A DNA stretch of 7,397 nt, taken from contig JAEYUA010000011.1 in the NCBI GenBank assembly GCA_023433755.1, positions 1 to 7,397 of the forward strand, read 5' to 3'. Origin of the DNA: Bacteroidota bacterium (GTDB lineage: Bacteria; Bacteroidota; Bacteroidia; Chitinophagales; Chitinophagaceae). Below are positions 1 to 5,767 of the stretch, piece after piece; position 1 is the stretch's first letter; every line of letters begins with the position of its first letter. Both the position numbers and the translations under genes were made by a program. The notes below the pieces were generated by a model. It was given only the letters and a program-made list of their open reading frames with translations. It was not told the DNA's origin and did no database searches.

Positions 1-245
1 AGTGTAAATAGTTCTTCATAATCGGTAATTGGTTTTGGTAATCGAAAGAAATCCGGAGATATAGATCAGGAATAAATCTTACATGGGAAAATTATTAGGT
101 GCAGAAAAAAGCTGTAACAATTGAATGCCAAAACTACACTAAGGCCTGGCAGTCGTCAATAACTGATAACACTTACCAATAGCTAAGGAGTTTCAGAATC
201 CACGGTTTGATTTTTGATGCGAATAACCGTATTAAAATCATTTTT
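1..245. other. Intergenic region upstream of the copper-storage gene
   Basis: No gene can be supported here. All three plus frames stop within the first 21 bases, so no plus-strand gene enters from the left. A direct repeat GGTAAT occurs at about 24-29 and 38-43. No CRP-type palindrome of the kind found before the sulfur genes was seen, and no good TAnnTTTG element at a sensible distance from the start codon. TAAGGAG at 184-190 looks like a ribosome-binding site but is too far from any start codon to act as one. Confidence 0.5.
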
Positions 246-249
246 ATGA
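217..249 (+). other. Possible 10-codon leader ORF overlapping the copper-storage start
   Basis: An ATG at 217 opens a ten-codon frame (MRITVLKSFL) whose TGA at 247-249 overlaps the ATG at 246 in an ATGA arrangement. This is the layout expected for translational coupling and could compensate for the lack of a Shine-Dalgarno sequence before the main gene. The leader frame itself has no ribosome-binding site at a normal distance, so it may be chance. Confidence 0.25.
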
Positions 250-578
250 GTGGATACCATACTTACAAGGCCTGCATCGAGGCCTGCCTTCAATGCGCTG
301 CCATCTGTAACCATTGTGCCAGTTCCTGTACACAGGAAGAAGATGTAAAGATGATGGCCCGCTGTATCCAGCTCGATATGGAATGCGCGGCCGCCTGTTA
401 TGCAGCAGCCCAGTTGATGAGCCTGGGCAGTGAAAAATCAAAAGAGTTTTGCCGCATCTGTGCCGACCTCTGCGAAAAATGCGCGGAAGAATGTGCCCAC
501 CATCAAACTGAGCATTGCCAGGAGTGTGCAAGGGCCTGTAAAAAATGTGCAGAGGAATGCAGGAAGATGGCAGCCTAG
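246..578 (+). CDS. Cytosolic four-helix-bundle copper-storage protein (Csp / DUF326 type)
   Basis: A 110-residue protein with 19 cysteines, mostly in CxxC and CxxxC spacings on predicted amphipathic helices (C10, C14, C17, C21, C24, C28, C40, C47, C51, C69, C72, C76, C79, C83, C91, C94, C98, C101, C105). This is the signature of Csp proteins, which line a four-helix bundle with thiolates and bind many Cu(I) ions. There is no signal peptide, so it should be cytosolic, like Csp3. I start at the ATG at 246. The frame stays open to a TTG at 207, but the extra 13 residues look nothing like the family and 110 residues is normal for it. It is the only plus-strand gene and converges on the sulfur cluster, so it is not in that operon; a shared role in protecting thiols from copper is only inference. 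Confidence 0.9.
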   Translation: MSGYHTYKACIEACLQCAAICNHCASSCTQEEDVKMMARCIQLDMECAAACYAAAQLMSLGSEKSKEFCRICADLCEKCAEECAHHQTEHCQECARACKKCAEECRKMAA

Positions 579-613
579 TTTCTGACCATTCGCTTGTAGA
601 ATAAGAAAACAAA

Positions 614-752
614 GCCGGGATGTCGGGAAGGCGGTAAGTAGATCATCAAAGAATGAGATGCTTCACAATTGCTAAGCGAATTAGGAGTCTTTCATTCATA
701 AATAGAAATTTAGAATTTCGTACACTACTTACCGCCTTCCCGATTTCCCGGC
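614..752. repeat. 27-bp imperfect inverted repeat between convergent genes
   Basis: The left arm at 614-640 and the right arm at 726-752 are reverse complements at 25 of 27 positions; the two mismatches are adjacent (CA against TT). The arms carry TACTTACCGCCTTCCCGA-type sequence and enclose 85 AT-rich bases with no credible gene. A smaller perfect dyad (GAAATT-TAG-AATTTC, 705-719) sits inside. The position between convergent stop codons (578 and 777) would suit a bidirectional terminator, but the loop is long and no T-run follows either arm. A small non-autonomous mobile repeat is the main alternative. No target-site duplication was identified. Confidence 0.7.
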
Positions 753-776
753 AATCTCCTCAATACAAAGACTGAA

Positions 777-1397
777 TCATTTTTTCTTAAAACTGCAGAA
801 CTGAAAATTCTGGACTTTACCGGAAGGTGTTAAATGATCTTCCGTCATGCACTTGATCCTTTCGAAGGATGATTCAAAGCGATTGGACATGGCAGCCTCT
901 GAATATTGTTTAATTTCCAGGCCGCTGCATTTTTGCGGACCTGATTCAGAGAAGGTTCCTAATACCATGTAGCCGTTTTTACTGATAGAATTTTCAGCTG
1001 TGCTTACATACCTGGAGACCTTTTCTTCTGTCGTTAAAAAATGAAAAGCTGCCCGGTCATGCCAGAAATCAAATGCAACCGGAGCGATGAATTCAGTGAT
1101 ATCCGATACGATCCATTTCACCTTCGCAGCTTTCTCGCCCAATCTTTGTTTTGCTCTTTCAATGGCTTTGGAGGAAATATCCAATACATAAATATTTTGA
1201 AAGCCTTTTTCCAGCAGGGCATCTACAAAATGGCTGTCTCCTCCTCCAACATCAATGATGTTAGCCTCCGGGGGGAGGTTGAACATTTCTATAAATGCCA
1301 TTGAAGTTTCGGGATAGGGCTGAAACCAGCTTAGCTCATCCTCCGCTTTCGTCTCATATACCTGCTCCCAGTGCTGTTGTTCATTGATCGCCTGCAT
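777..1397 (-). CDS. Class I SAM-dependent methyltransferase, substrate unknown
   Basis: A 206-residue Rossmann-fold methyltransferase. Motif I is IDVGGGDS (48-55), the acidic residue ending strand 2 is D73 in VLDIS, and the motif II region has SDI with D99. WHDRAAFHFL (112-121) and GTFSESGPQKCSGL (147-160) are typical of a bacterial subfamily usually labelled only as SAM-dependent methyltransferase. Cysteines are C157, C183 and C201. It overlaps the upstream OsmC gene by 17 bases (1381-1397), and no other in-frame ATG lies nearby, so the start is well fixed and translational coupling is likely. Its place as last gene of a persulfide operon hints at a sulfur-containing substrate, such as a thiol or sulfide, but nothing in the protein proves that. 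Confidence 0.85.
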   Translation of the reverse strand: MQAINEQQHWEQVYETKAEDELSWFQPYPETSMAFIEMFNLPPEANIIDVGGGDSHFVDALLEKGFQNIYVLDISSKAIERAKQRLGEKAAKVKWIVSDITEFIAPVAFDFWHDRAAFHFLTTEEKVSRYVSTAENSISKNGYMVLGTFSESGPQKCSGLEIKQYSEAAMSNRFESSFERIKCMTEDHLTPSGKVQNFQFCSFKKK

Positions 1398-1839
1398 AGG
1401 TCATTTCAGTTGTTATGGTGGGTTGCAAGATAACTTTTGTTTTAACTGAATTTGATATCAAACAGGCAGCTTCCGCTTTCTGCAATACACGCAAAGCTTT
1501 TTCACTGTCCGCCTCATTCAATACAACAAGTACTGGACTTAATACCACTTCACTCATCAGATACCTGCCTTCCACCAGCTCCAGTTTTCCAACACCTTTT
1601 GAATGAAAGGTTTTGAATGCCAGTCTTGAATTTTCCGCGATCGCCAGGAAGGTGGTCATGAGACAGCTATTGATGGCTGCTACGAATAAATGCTCAGGTG
1701 ACCATACACCCTCTACTCCTTTAGCAAACTGCGGTGGCGTAGCTACTTCTATTTCCTTTTCCAGTACATCTGACGTTAGTATTCCCTTACGATCTTCTGT
1801 CCACTGAACAGATACATCATAATAATGCTCCTGTGCCAT
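1381..1839 (-). CDS. OsmC-family peroxiredoxin-like protein
   Basis: With the start at 1839 the protein has 152 residues and two cysteines in the OsmC/Ohr pattern. C59 lies in the helix after SPEHLFVAAINSC, and C126 is in the second helix (AEAACLISNSV). Family members use these as peroxidatic and resolving residues to reduce organic hydroperoxides, and OsmC-type proteins have also been linked to persulfide removal. An upstream in-frame ATG at 1887 lies inside the dioxygenase gene and adds 16 unlike residues, so I reject it. The ATG at 1839 follows the preceding stop (1862) by 22 bases, with an A-rich leader and no clear Shine-Dalgarno. Co-transcription with the dioxygenase-rhodanese suggests the substrate may be a persulfide or a peroxide made during sulfur oxidation (inference). 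Confidence 0.88.
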   Translation of the reverse strand: MAQEHYYDVSVQWTEDRKGILTSDVLEKEIEVATPPQFAKGVEGVWSPEHLFVAAINSCLMTTFLAIAENSRLAFKTFHSKGVGKLELVEGRYLMSEVVLSPVLVVLNEADSEKALRVLQKAEAACLISNSVKTKVILQPTITTEMTYAGDQ

Positions 1840-1861
1840 TTGATACGTTTTAGTTTGATGC

Positions 1862-3199
1862 TTATTGAAATTGTTTGATGGCCTCACTCAGGTCAAAGAC
1901 TTTTGCTTTTCCATTGATCTCCGAATGTACCAGCGCACTTGCCGCTGCGCTCCTGTAACCACCGGCGCAATGCACCACGATGGGTTTGTCGAGCGGAATT
2001 TCAGCCACCCGTTCTCTTACTTCTGCCAGCGGAATGTGAATGCTGCCCGGGAAAATTTTCTTATCCTTTACTTCAGATGTATTTCTCACATCCACAAGCG
2101 TATAGGCAGGAAGATTTTTCTTAAATGTTTCCAGGTCAATTTCCGCTTCCTTTACAGCGCCGTTGCTGATCACAAAGGCTGCAGTAATGGATGCTTCATA
2201 CCCGATTGCCGCCGTTCTTTCTATCATCCGATTCAATTGTTCCTTATCCGCGCCACCCAGGTAAAATTTTTCTCCCGGCTTGATGATGCTTCCCAGCCAG
2301 GTCTCAAACTTGCCATTCTCCATGAGGTTGACCGAATGGGGTAAATGTCCTTTTTTGAAATCCTTTTCATCACGCACATCCACCACCCAGAGATCCTGGT
2401 TAATTGAAGGCTCACGCTCTTCAAGAGGTATATCATTGATAGCCTTATCAAATGCTTTGGCACCTTTACGGTTCAACTCCACATTGTAGGGGAAGTATGC
2501 GGGCACAAAGGGCTGATCGGTCAGCAGGTTCTTTACAAATTCGGCCTCAGATGCATCCTGCAGGCTCCAGTTGGTCATTTTTTCTTTTCCAATGGTGGAA
2601 CTGTTTTCCTTACCCAGGTTTTTACCACAGAGGGTGCCCGCCCCATGTGCAGGATAAACCAGCACATCATCATTCATTTTCATTAGTTTTTCCCTGAGTG
2701 AATGATACATCTGAACAGCCAGGTCTTCACGTTTCACCTGTACCCTTCCTGCACCTTCCCTGAGATCAGGCCTTCCGCAATCACCGATAAACAAAGTATC
2801 ACCGGTGAACACAGCTTTTTGCACTCCATCATGTTCCAGTAATATGCTGATGCTGTCCGGCGAGTGACCAGGCGTATGCATGGATGTCAGCCTGATCTTA
2901 CCCAGCTCAATGGTGGCAGCTTCATCAAAGGCCTGGTGGGGATAAGAAGCACCAACAAGACTGTGTGTATAGATCGTTGCCCCGGTTTTCTGGTGCAGTT
3001 CAAGGTGGCTGCTCACAAAATCAGCGTGCGGATGTGTTTCAATAACTCCTACGATGCTGGCTCCATTTTGATGCGCCCAGTCGAGGTAAGGCTGCGGATT
3101 ACGCGATGGATCTACCAGCACGACCTTCTTTTCACAATCACTCAGGATACCATAACTGTAATGTGACAAATTTTTATCTTCCCATTGCTTTATTTGCAT
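1862..3199 (-). CDS. CstB-like persulfide dioxygenase-rhodanese fusion (MBL fold plus two rhodanese domains)
   Basis: A 445-residue, three-part protein. Residues 1 to about 230 are a metallo-beta-lactamase fold of ETHE1/persulfide-dioxygenase type: THPHAD (H56, H58, D60), GHSPDS (H112), TGDTLF (D134) and H185. H56, H112 and D134 match the mononuclear iron ligands of ETHE1. Residues about 265-350 form a rhodanese-like domain (VVDVRDEKDFKKGHLPHSVN) with GGADKE where the catalytic loop should be, so it has no active-site cysteine. Residues about 360-445 are a complete rhodanese with C411 in HCAGGYRS. Length, domain order and cysteines (C22, C191 in HGAGTLCGK, C411) match the plan of Staphylococcus aureus CstB, which converts low-molecular-weight persulfides to thiosulfate. 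The start at 3199 is preferred over a TTG at 3220 because the MBL fold begins right after it and the TTG lies in the predicted -7 element. First gene of an operon with the OsmC and methyltransferase genes, under its own CRP-box promoter. Confidence 0.92.
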   Translation of the reverse strand: MQIKQWEDKNLSHYSYGILSDCEKKVVLVDPSRNPQPYLDWAHQNGASIVGVIETHPHADFVSSHLELHQKTGATIYTHSLVGASYPHQAFDEAATIELGKIRLTSMHTPGHSPDSISILLEHDGVQKAVFTGDTLFIGDCGRPDLREGAGRVQVKREDLAVQMYHSLREKLMKMNDDVLVYPAHGAGTLCGKNLGKENSSTIGKEKMTNWSLQDASEAEFVKNLLTDQPFVPAYFPYNVELNRKGAKAFDKAINDIPLEEREPSINQDLWVVDVRDEKDFKKGHLPHSVNLMENGKFETWLGSIIKPGEKFYLGGADKEQLNRMIERTAAIGYEASITAAFVISNGAVKEAEIDLETFKKNLPAYTLVDVRNTSEVKDKKIFPGSIHIPLAEVRERVAEIPLDKPIVVHCAGGYRSAAASALVHSEINGKAKVFDLSEAIKQFQ

Positions 3200-3217
3200 A
3201 GTTTCTATTTTAAACTG

Positions 3218-3262
3218 CAAATTTCCTCAACCTGCTTCACGCTGTCGGTGACCGTTGTCACA
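3218..3262 (-). promoter_or_regulatory. Promoter with CRP-type operator before the CstB-like gene
   Basis: On the minus strand, TGTGA-CAACGG-TCACC at 3262-3247 matches the CRP consensus TGTGA-N6-TCACA at 9 of 10 half-site positions; inside it GTGAC/GTCAC is a perfect dyad. GAAATTTG (3225-3218) follows, 7 of 8 against the Bacteroidota -7 consensus TAnnTTTG at the fixed bases plus free positions, and is followed by CAG. The palindrome centre (3254.5) is 36.5 bp from the G of TTTG. That puts the operator near -41 and the transcript start near 3213, with a leader of about 14 bases. This is the class II activator geometry. Confidence 0.65.
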
Positions 3263-3275
3263 GATACAGGAACCT

Positions 3276-3306
3276 AAAAACAAAAACGCCTCCCTTGGGA
3301 AGCGTT
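3276..3306 (-). terminator. Intrinsic terminator after the YeeE pair
   Basis: Read on the minus strand, AACGCTTCCC and GGGAGGCGTT form a ten-pair stem with one G-T wobble and a very small loop. The 3' side continues into TTTTTGTTTTT. It begins 37 bases beyond the stop codon of the second YeeE gene (3344) and ends just before the CRP-box promoter of the next operon. It therefore separates the transporter transcript from the dioxygenase operon. Confidence 0.88.
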
Positions 3307-3343
3307 ACTCACTTGTATAATAATCATCCATGTTCCTGATCTC

Positions 3344-3877
3344 TTAATGGGGAAGCCGGTCACGGAAATAACCATAGACCCAGGTACCCGCGACAGCACT
3401 CAGTATGACTACCGCCACTACAAATACGCCCATACCTATCTGCGCGAAAAGGGGACCTGGACATGCACCAGTCATGGCCCAGCCAAATCCAAACAGCAGG
3501 CCACCATATACCTGGCCCTTGTTGAATTTTTTGGGATTGAAATGAATCTCCTCTCCATGTATTGTTTTAACCCTGAACTTTTTGATCAGCCATACGGAGA
3601 TCATGCCTACAACTACAGCAGTACCGATCACTCCATACATGTGAAAACTTTGCAGGCGAAACATTTCCTGTATTCTGAACCAGGAGATCACCTCGGCTTT
3701 CACGAATACGATTCCGAAAATGATCCCCACCGCCAGGTATTTGAAATTATACCACCACGGATGCTGCAATTCGGTATCGTTGATACACATGGTATCCAGG
3801 CTTCTCACTTCATAATCAGTGATCTCCGGCACAGCAACTGCACTGTTCTTTATATCCATATTCTTTACTTCTGACAT
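3344..3877 (-). CDS. YeeE/YedE-family transporter, second half (DUF6691-like membrane protein)
   Basis: A 177-residue membrane protein with hydrophobic segments at about 46-62, 80-98, 121-138 and 146-168. GWAMTGACPGPLFAQIG (132-148) is the sulfur-transport signature loop with C139. In YeeE/TsuA-type thiosulfate transporters such cysteines pass the substrate through the membrane. The soluble N-terminus of about 45 residues, with C31, is longer than the bare domain needs. It lies nine bases after the first YeeE-type gene, so the two halves of what is a single protein in other bacteria are probably made together and assemble. An internal ATG at residue 7 is possible, but the first ATG has the natural spacing. 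Expected cargo is thiosulfate or sulfane sulfur; direction of transport cannot be read from sequence. Confidence 0.85.
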   Translation of the reverse strand: MSEVKNMDIKNSAVAVPEITDYEVRSLDTMCINDTELQHPWWYNFKYLAVGIIFGIVFVKAEVISWFRIQEMFRLQSFHMYGVIGTAVVVGMISVWLIKKFRVKTIHGEEIHFNPKKFNKGQVYGGLLFGFGWAMTGACPGPLFAQIGMGVFVVAVVILSAVAGTWVYGYFRDRLPH

Positions 3878-3886
3878 TTCTGTTGA

Positions 3887-4450
3887 TTATAATTTGAGAA
3901 TGAAAGGAAGGACCAGGTTGGCCATAATAAAACCACCTGCCATGAAACTGATCGTCGCGATGAGTGAAGGCAACTGTAAATTACTAAGACCCATGATAGC
4001 GTGTCCGCTGGTGCAGCCTCCCGCATACCGTGTTCCAAACCCTACAAGGAAACCACCGCCCACCAGCAGTACCAGGCCCCTCCAGGAAAGCAGGCTTTCC
4101 CAATTGAAGATCTCAACTGGCACAAGCTGGCTGTAATCGGAAATTCCATAATCTTTCAGCTCAGAGGCAAGCGCCGGGTTTACCTGTACAGGATCCGGAC
4201 TGGCCAGGTATTGAGCAGCCAGGAAACCGCCAATCAGGATGCCACCGATAAAGAAAAAATTCCAGGTCTCTTTTTTCCAGTCGTATTGAAAGAAACGGAT
4301 ATTGGATGGGAAACAGGCAGCGCATATATGACGCAGATTGGCTGAGATGCCAAAATGTTTGTTACCTAATAACAATAAAGCGGGAACAATTAATCCGATG
4401 ATAGCGCCTGCCACATACCATGTCCAGGGTTGTTTGATGAATTCGATCAT
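3887..4450 (-). CDS. YeeE/YedE-family sulfur transporter, first half
   Basis: A 187-residue membrane protein with hydrophobic segments at about 12-29, 64-82, 124-139 and 161-184. The hallmark is RYAGGCTSGHAIMGLSNLQL (141-160), the GGCxSGH loop of the sulfur-transport (DUF395/YeeE) family, with C146 as the presumed relay cysteine. An additional pair, C43 and C46 in RHICAAC, lies in the first cytosolic or re-entrant loop and is also seen in this two-gene form. It starts at the ATG at 4450, whose leader is AT-rich and lacks a Shine-Dalgarno. It is the first gene of a two-gene transcript closed by the terminator at 3276-3306. The surrounding rhodanese and persulfide genes support a thiosulfate or sulfane-sulfur role. 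Confidence 0.88.
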   Translation of the reverse strand: MIEFIKQPWTWYVAGAIIGLIVPALLLLGNKHFGISANLRHICAACFPSNIRFFQYDWKKETWNFFFIGGILIGGFLAAQYLASPDPVQVNPALASELKDYGISDYSQLVPVEIFNWESLLSWRGLVLLVGGGFLVGFGTRYAGGCTSGHAIMGLSNLQLPSLIATISFMAGGFIMANLVLPFILKL

Positions 4451-4666
4451 AGCTTTTATTTAACTGTGTTTCCTGTTAATGAAAATCCCGGGGTGCTTAC
4501 GAAATTATTTAAACTGTACTATTCTCAAAAGTCAATAATCAATGAGAACACAACACCTTTCACAACTGATCTAAAATTGCGTTAGGAGAGCGCCCAATCA
4601 AAAATTGCTGTAATAAAATTTTAGTTGAATGGCAGATGTAAGTGTGCATGCCTTTCTCCTTGTTCC
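4451..4666. other. Intergenic region upstream of the YeeE pair
   Basis: No gene is supported here. It must hold the promoter of the YeeE pair. The best minus-strand -7 candidate is GACTTTTG (4533-4526), but no complete CRP-type palindrome lies at the distance seen at the other promoters. Only a lone TGTGA half-site at 4564-4560 is present. A dyad TTCTCA / TGAGAA (4522-4527 and 4543-4548, 15-base spacer) overlaps this region and could be a different operator. Arms CTAAAATT (4571-4578) and AATTTTAG (4617-4624) are complementary, with no T-run that would make a terminator. Confidence 0.4.
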
Positions 4667-4690
4667 TTATGCCTTGCTTCTTGCTCCCTG
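4648..4690 (-). repeat. Purine-rich imperfect repeat at the end of the DUF6132-like gene
   Basis: On the minus strand this is a run of degenerate GCAAG / AAGGA units, with AAGGCAT present twice (plus-strand ATGCCTT at 4648-4654 and 4669-4675). It spans the last codons and the stop of the DUF6132-like gene, so the C-terminal ARSKA tail is encoded by the repeat. Its function is unknown; slippage-prone low-complexity DNA is the simplest explanation. Confidence 0.3.
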
Positions 4691-4876
4691 GAACATTCCA
4701 AAAACCAAAGCGCCCATAATAGCAAAATACACAGTACTCCTCCATGGATTGGAGGTGATGGCGCAACTGCCATCGAGGCAACCAACATATTTCCAGTAAA
4801 GAAAACCGGCAATCGCACCTGCTATTGCGCCGATGCCGTATAGTTTATTATTCAGAATCCATTTCTTTATCATCAT
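4667..4876 (-). CDS. DUF6132-like small membrane protein with a CxxxxC motif
   Basis: A 69-residue protein with two hydrophobic helices (about 12-28 and 47-62). Between them is YVGCLDGSCAITSNP (30-44), with C33 and C38. The GCxxGSCxITSNP loop followed by a second helix is what I recognise as the DUF6132 family of Bacteroidota. Its biochemical role is not known to me. The paired cysteines at a membrane edge, in an operon with two rhodaneses, suggest a sulfur or electron relay or a membrane anchor (inference). The start is ATGATG at 4876/4873; either codon is possible. The gene overlaps the end of the DUF2892 gene by about 29 bases, which argues for coupled translation. Last gene of the rhodanese operon. 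Confidence 0.72.
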   Translation of the reverse strand: MMIKKWILNNKLYGIGAIAGAIAGFLYWKYVGCLDGSCAITSNPWRSTVYFAIMGALVFGMFQGARSKA

Positions 4877-5087
4877 TCCTGCTTACTGTTTGATTATGAT
4901 TAACGGGGATGGAACAAGCATTTGATCCGCAGCAGCCCAGGTTGGCGAAGCCCATTACAAGCAGTATGGCTCCTGCTGCCAAAAAAACCCCATCCCCTAC
5001 CCGCGCACCTTGTACCATGGCGGCTATCCCTAAAGCCACCCTGAAGATCCGCATGAAATTCCACCCTGTCGTTATTGTTCTTATCAT
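4848..5087 (-). CDS. DUF2892 (YgaP-type) membrane protein
   Basis: A 79-residue protein with two short hydrophobic segments (about 14-27 and 33-50), followed by NLGCCGSNACSI with C52, C53 and C58. This is the small inner-membrane domain that is fused to a rhodanese in E. coli YgaP and often stands alone beside a rhodanese gene. Here it follows one directly, with a 4-base ATGA overlap (5084-5087), so the pair can be read as a split YgaP. The partner would supply the sulfur-carrying cysteine and this protein the membrane anchor. The tail after residue 62 is polar and lies over the start of the next gene. Confidence 0.82.
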   Translation of the reverse strand: MIRTITTGWNFMRIFRVALGIAAMVQGARVGDGVFLAAGAILLVMGFANLGCCGSNACSIPVNHNQTVSRNDDKEMDSE

Positions 5088-5395
5088 GATTCCAGTTGTT
5101 TTTTGAAGCTGGTCCAGGCTCCTCCGTTATAGGTTTCAATTCCCGCTCCTGAGAGTATGGATTTGGCCATACCACTCCTGGCGCCACTGCGGCAAACCGT
5201 GATAACAGGTTTGTTCAGTTGTTTAAGCCTGGCAGCTTCATTATTGATAGTATCCAGCGGAATATTTTTAGAGCCTTTGATATGCCCGGCCTGGTATTCA
5301 CCCTTTGTTCTTACATCCACAACCAGGGCTCCTTCATTCAACAGCCTGGCAAAGTCGGCCTTTGGTCCGAATAATTTTTTGAATAAACTGATCAT
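5084..5395 (-). CDS. Single-domain rhodanese sulfurtransferase (second copy)
   Basis: A 103-residue rhodanese. VVDVRTKGEYQAGHIKGSKN (25-44) is the N-terminal rhodanese signature, and the active loop is CRSGARSG with catalytic C68. A 20-residue leader (MISLFKKLFGP...) precedes the domain; it is amphipathic and is not a signal peptide with a cleavage site. The gene starts five bases after the preceding rhodanese and overlaps the DUF2892 gene by four, so it is in the middle of a compact operon. It would accept sulfane sulfur on C68 and hand it to a thiol acceptor. Its position next to DUF2892 makes it the likelier partner of the membrane protein. Confidence 0.93.
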   Translation of the reverse strand: MISLFKKLFGPKADFARLLNEGALVVDVRTKGEYQAGHIKGSKNIPLDTINNEAARLKQLNKPVITVCRSGARSGMAKSILSGAGIETYNGGAWTSFKKQLES

Positions 5396-5400
5396 GCTTT

Positions 5401-5664
5401 TTAATTTTTACCGTTTAACATATCGCTGATCCCACCGCCGTTCACTACTTCGTTAATGCCCTGTTGCATCAAGAGGTTCATAGCCATGCCGCTCCTGTTA
5501 CCGCTCATGCAATACACGATTACCGGTTTGGGAAGGTCCCTGATCTCTTCGATCCTTTGAGGCAACTGGTCCAGCGGAATATTGATCGCCCCGGGCACAT
5601 GACGACCTGCAAATTCGGATTCAGACCGAACATCAATAATGGTGGAATTCTGTGCTGTTTTCAT
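5401..5664 (-). CDS. Single-domain rhodanese sulfurtransferase (first copy)
   Basis: An 87-residue rhodanese of PspE/GlpE size. IIDVRSESEFAGRHVPGAIN (9-28) is the N-terminal signature, and the catalytic loop CMSGNRSG carries C52. The frame is open upstream as far as 5853, but those residues lie over the TauE gene and the promoter, so the ATG at 5664 is the start. It lacks a signal peptide and should be cytosolic. It heads the four-gene operon rhodanese, rhodanese, DUF2892, DUF6132-like, behind a CRP-box promoter. The two adjacent rhodaneses differ in loop sequence (CMSGNRS against CRSGARS), which suggests different partners rather than a recent duplication. Confidence 0.93.
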   Translation of the reverse strand: MKTAQNSTIIDVRSESEFAGRHVPGAINIPLDQLPQRIEEIRDLPKPVIVYCMSGNRSGMAMNLLMQQGINEVVNGGGISDMLNGKN

Positions 5665-5683
5665 GATTCTATGATTATGGATG

Positions 5684-5733
5684 CAAATTGAAGAATCCTG
5701 TTTTGCTGCTGGGTGACATAAGTTACACAGCAG
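5684..5733 (-). promoter_or_regulatory. Promoter with CRP-type operator before the rhodanese operon
   Basis: On the plus strand GGTGA-CATAAG-TTACA at 5712-5727 matches TGTGA-N6-TCACA at 8 of 10 half-site positions. It sits exactly at the centre (5719.5) of a longer dyad whose outer arms are CTGCTG (5706-5711) and CAGCAG (5728-5733). On the minus strand TCAATTTG (5691-5684), followed by CAT, is the -7 candidate. The centre is 35.5 bp from its last G, one base less than at the other two promoters. The transcript would start near 5679, about 15 bases before the ATG. The weaker half-sites make this the least certain of the three. Confidence 0.5.
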
Positions 5734-5767
5734 AAAACCGGTAAGGATTTTAGTATCATTTAACAGA

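Noticed and set aside
1..19. Minus-strand ATG frame leaving at the left edge (MKNYLH)
   Set aside because: Six codons only; a divergent gene may start here, but the window cannot show it.
1865..2344. 159-codon plus-strand frame inside the dioxygenase-rhodanese gene
   Set aside because: Antisense shadow of the two rhodanese domains; no recognisable product.
3347..3874. 175-codon plus-strand frame opposite the second YeeE gene
   Set aside because: It mirrors the real gene almost end to end, its translation has no domain or membrane pattern, and the minus-strand product has clear family motifs.
4549..4564. Fourth CRP-type box before the YeeE pair
   Set aside because: Only one half-site (TGTGA on the minus strand) is present; the other half matches at a single position and the spacing to any -7 candidate differs from the other three promoters.
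4571..4624. Inverted repeat CTAAAATT / AATTTTAG as a terminator of the rhodanese operon
   Set aside because: The arms are AT-only apart from one base, the spacer is 38 bases and no T-run follows on the minus strand.
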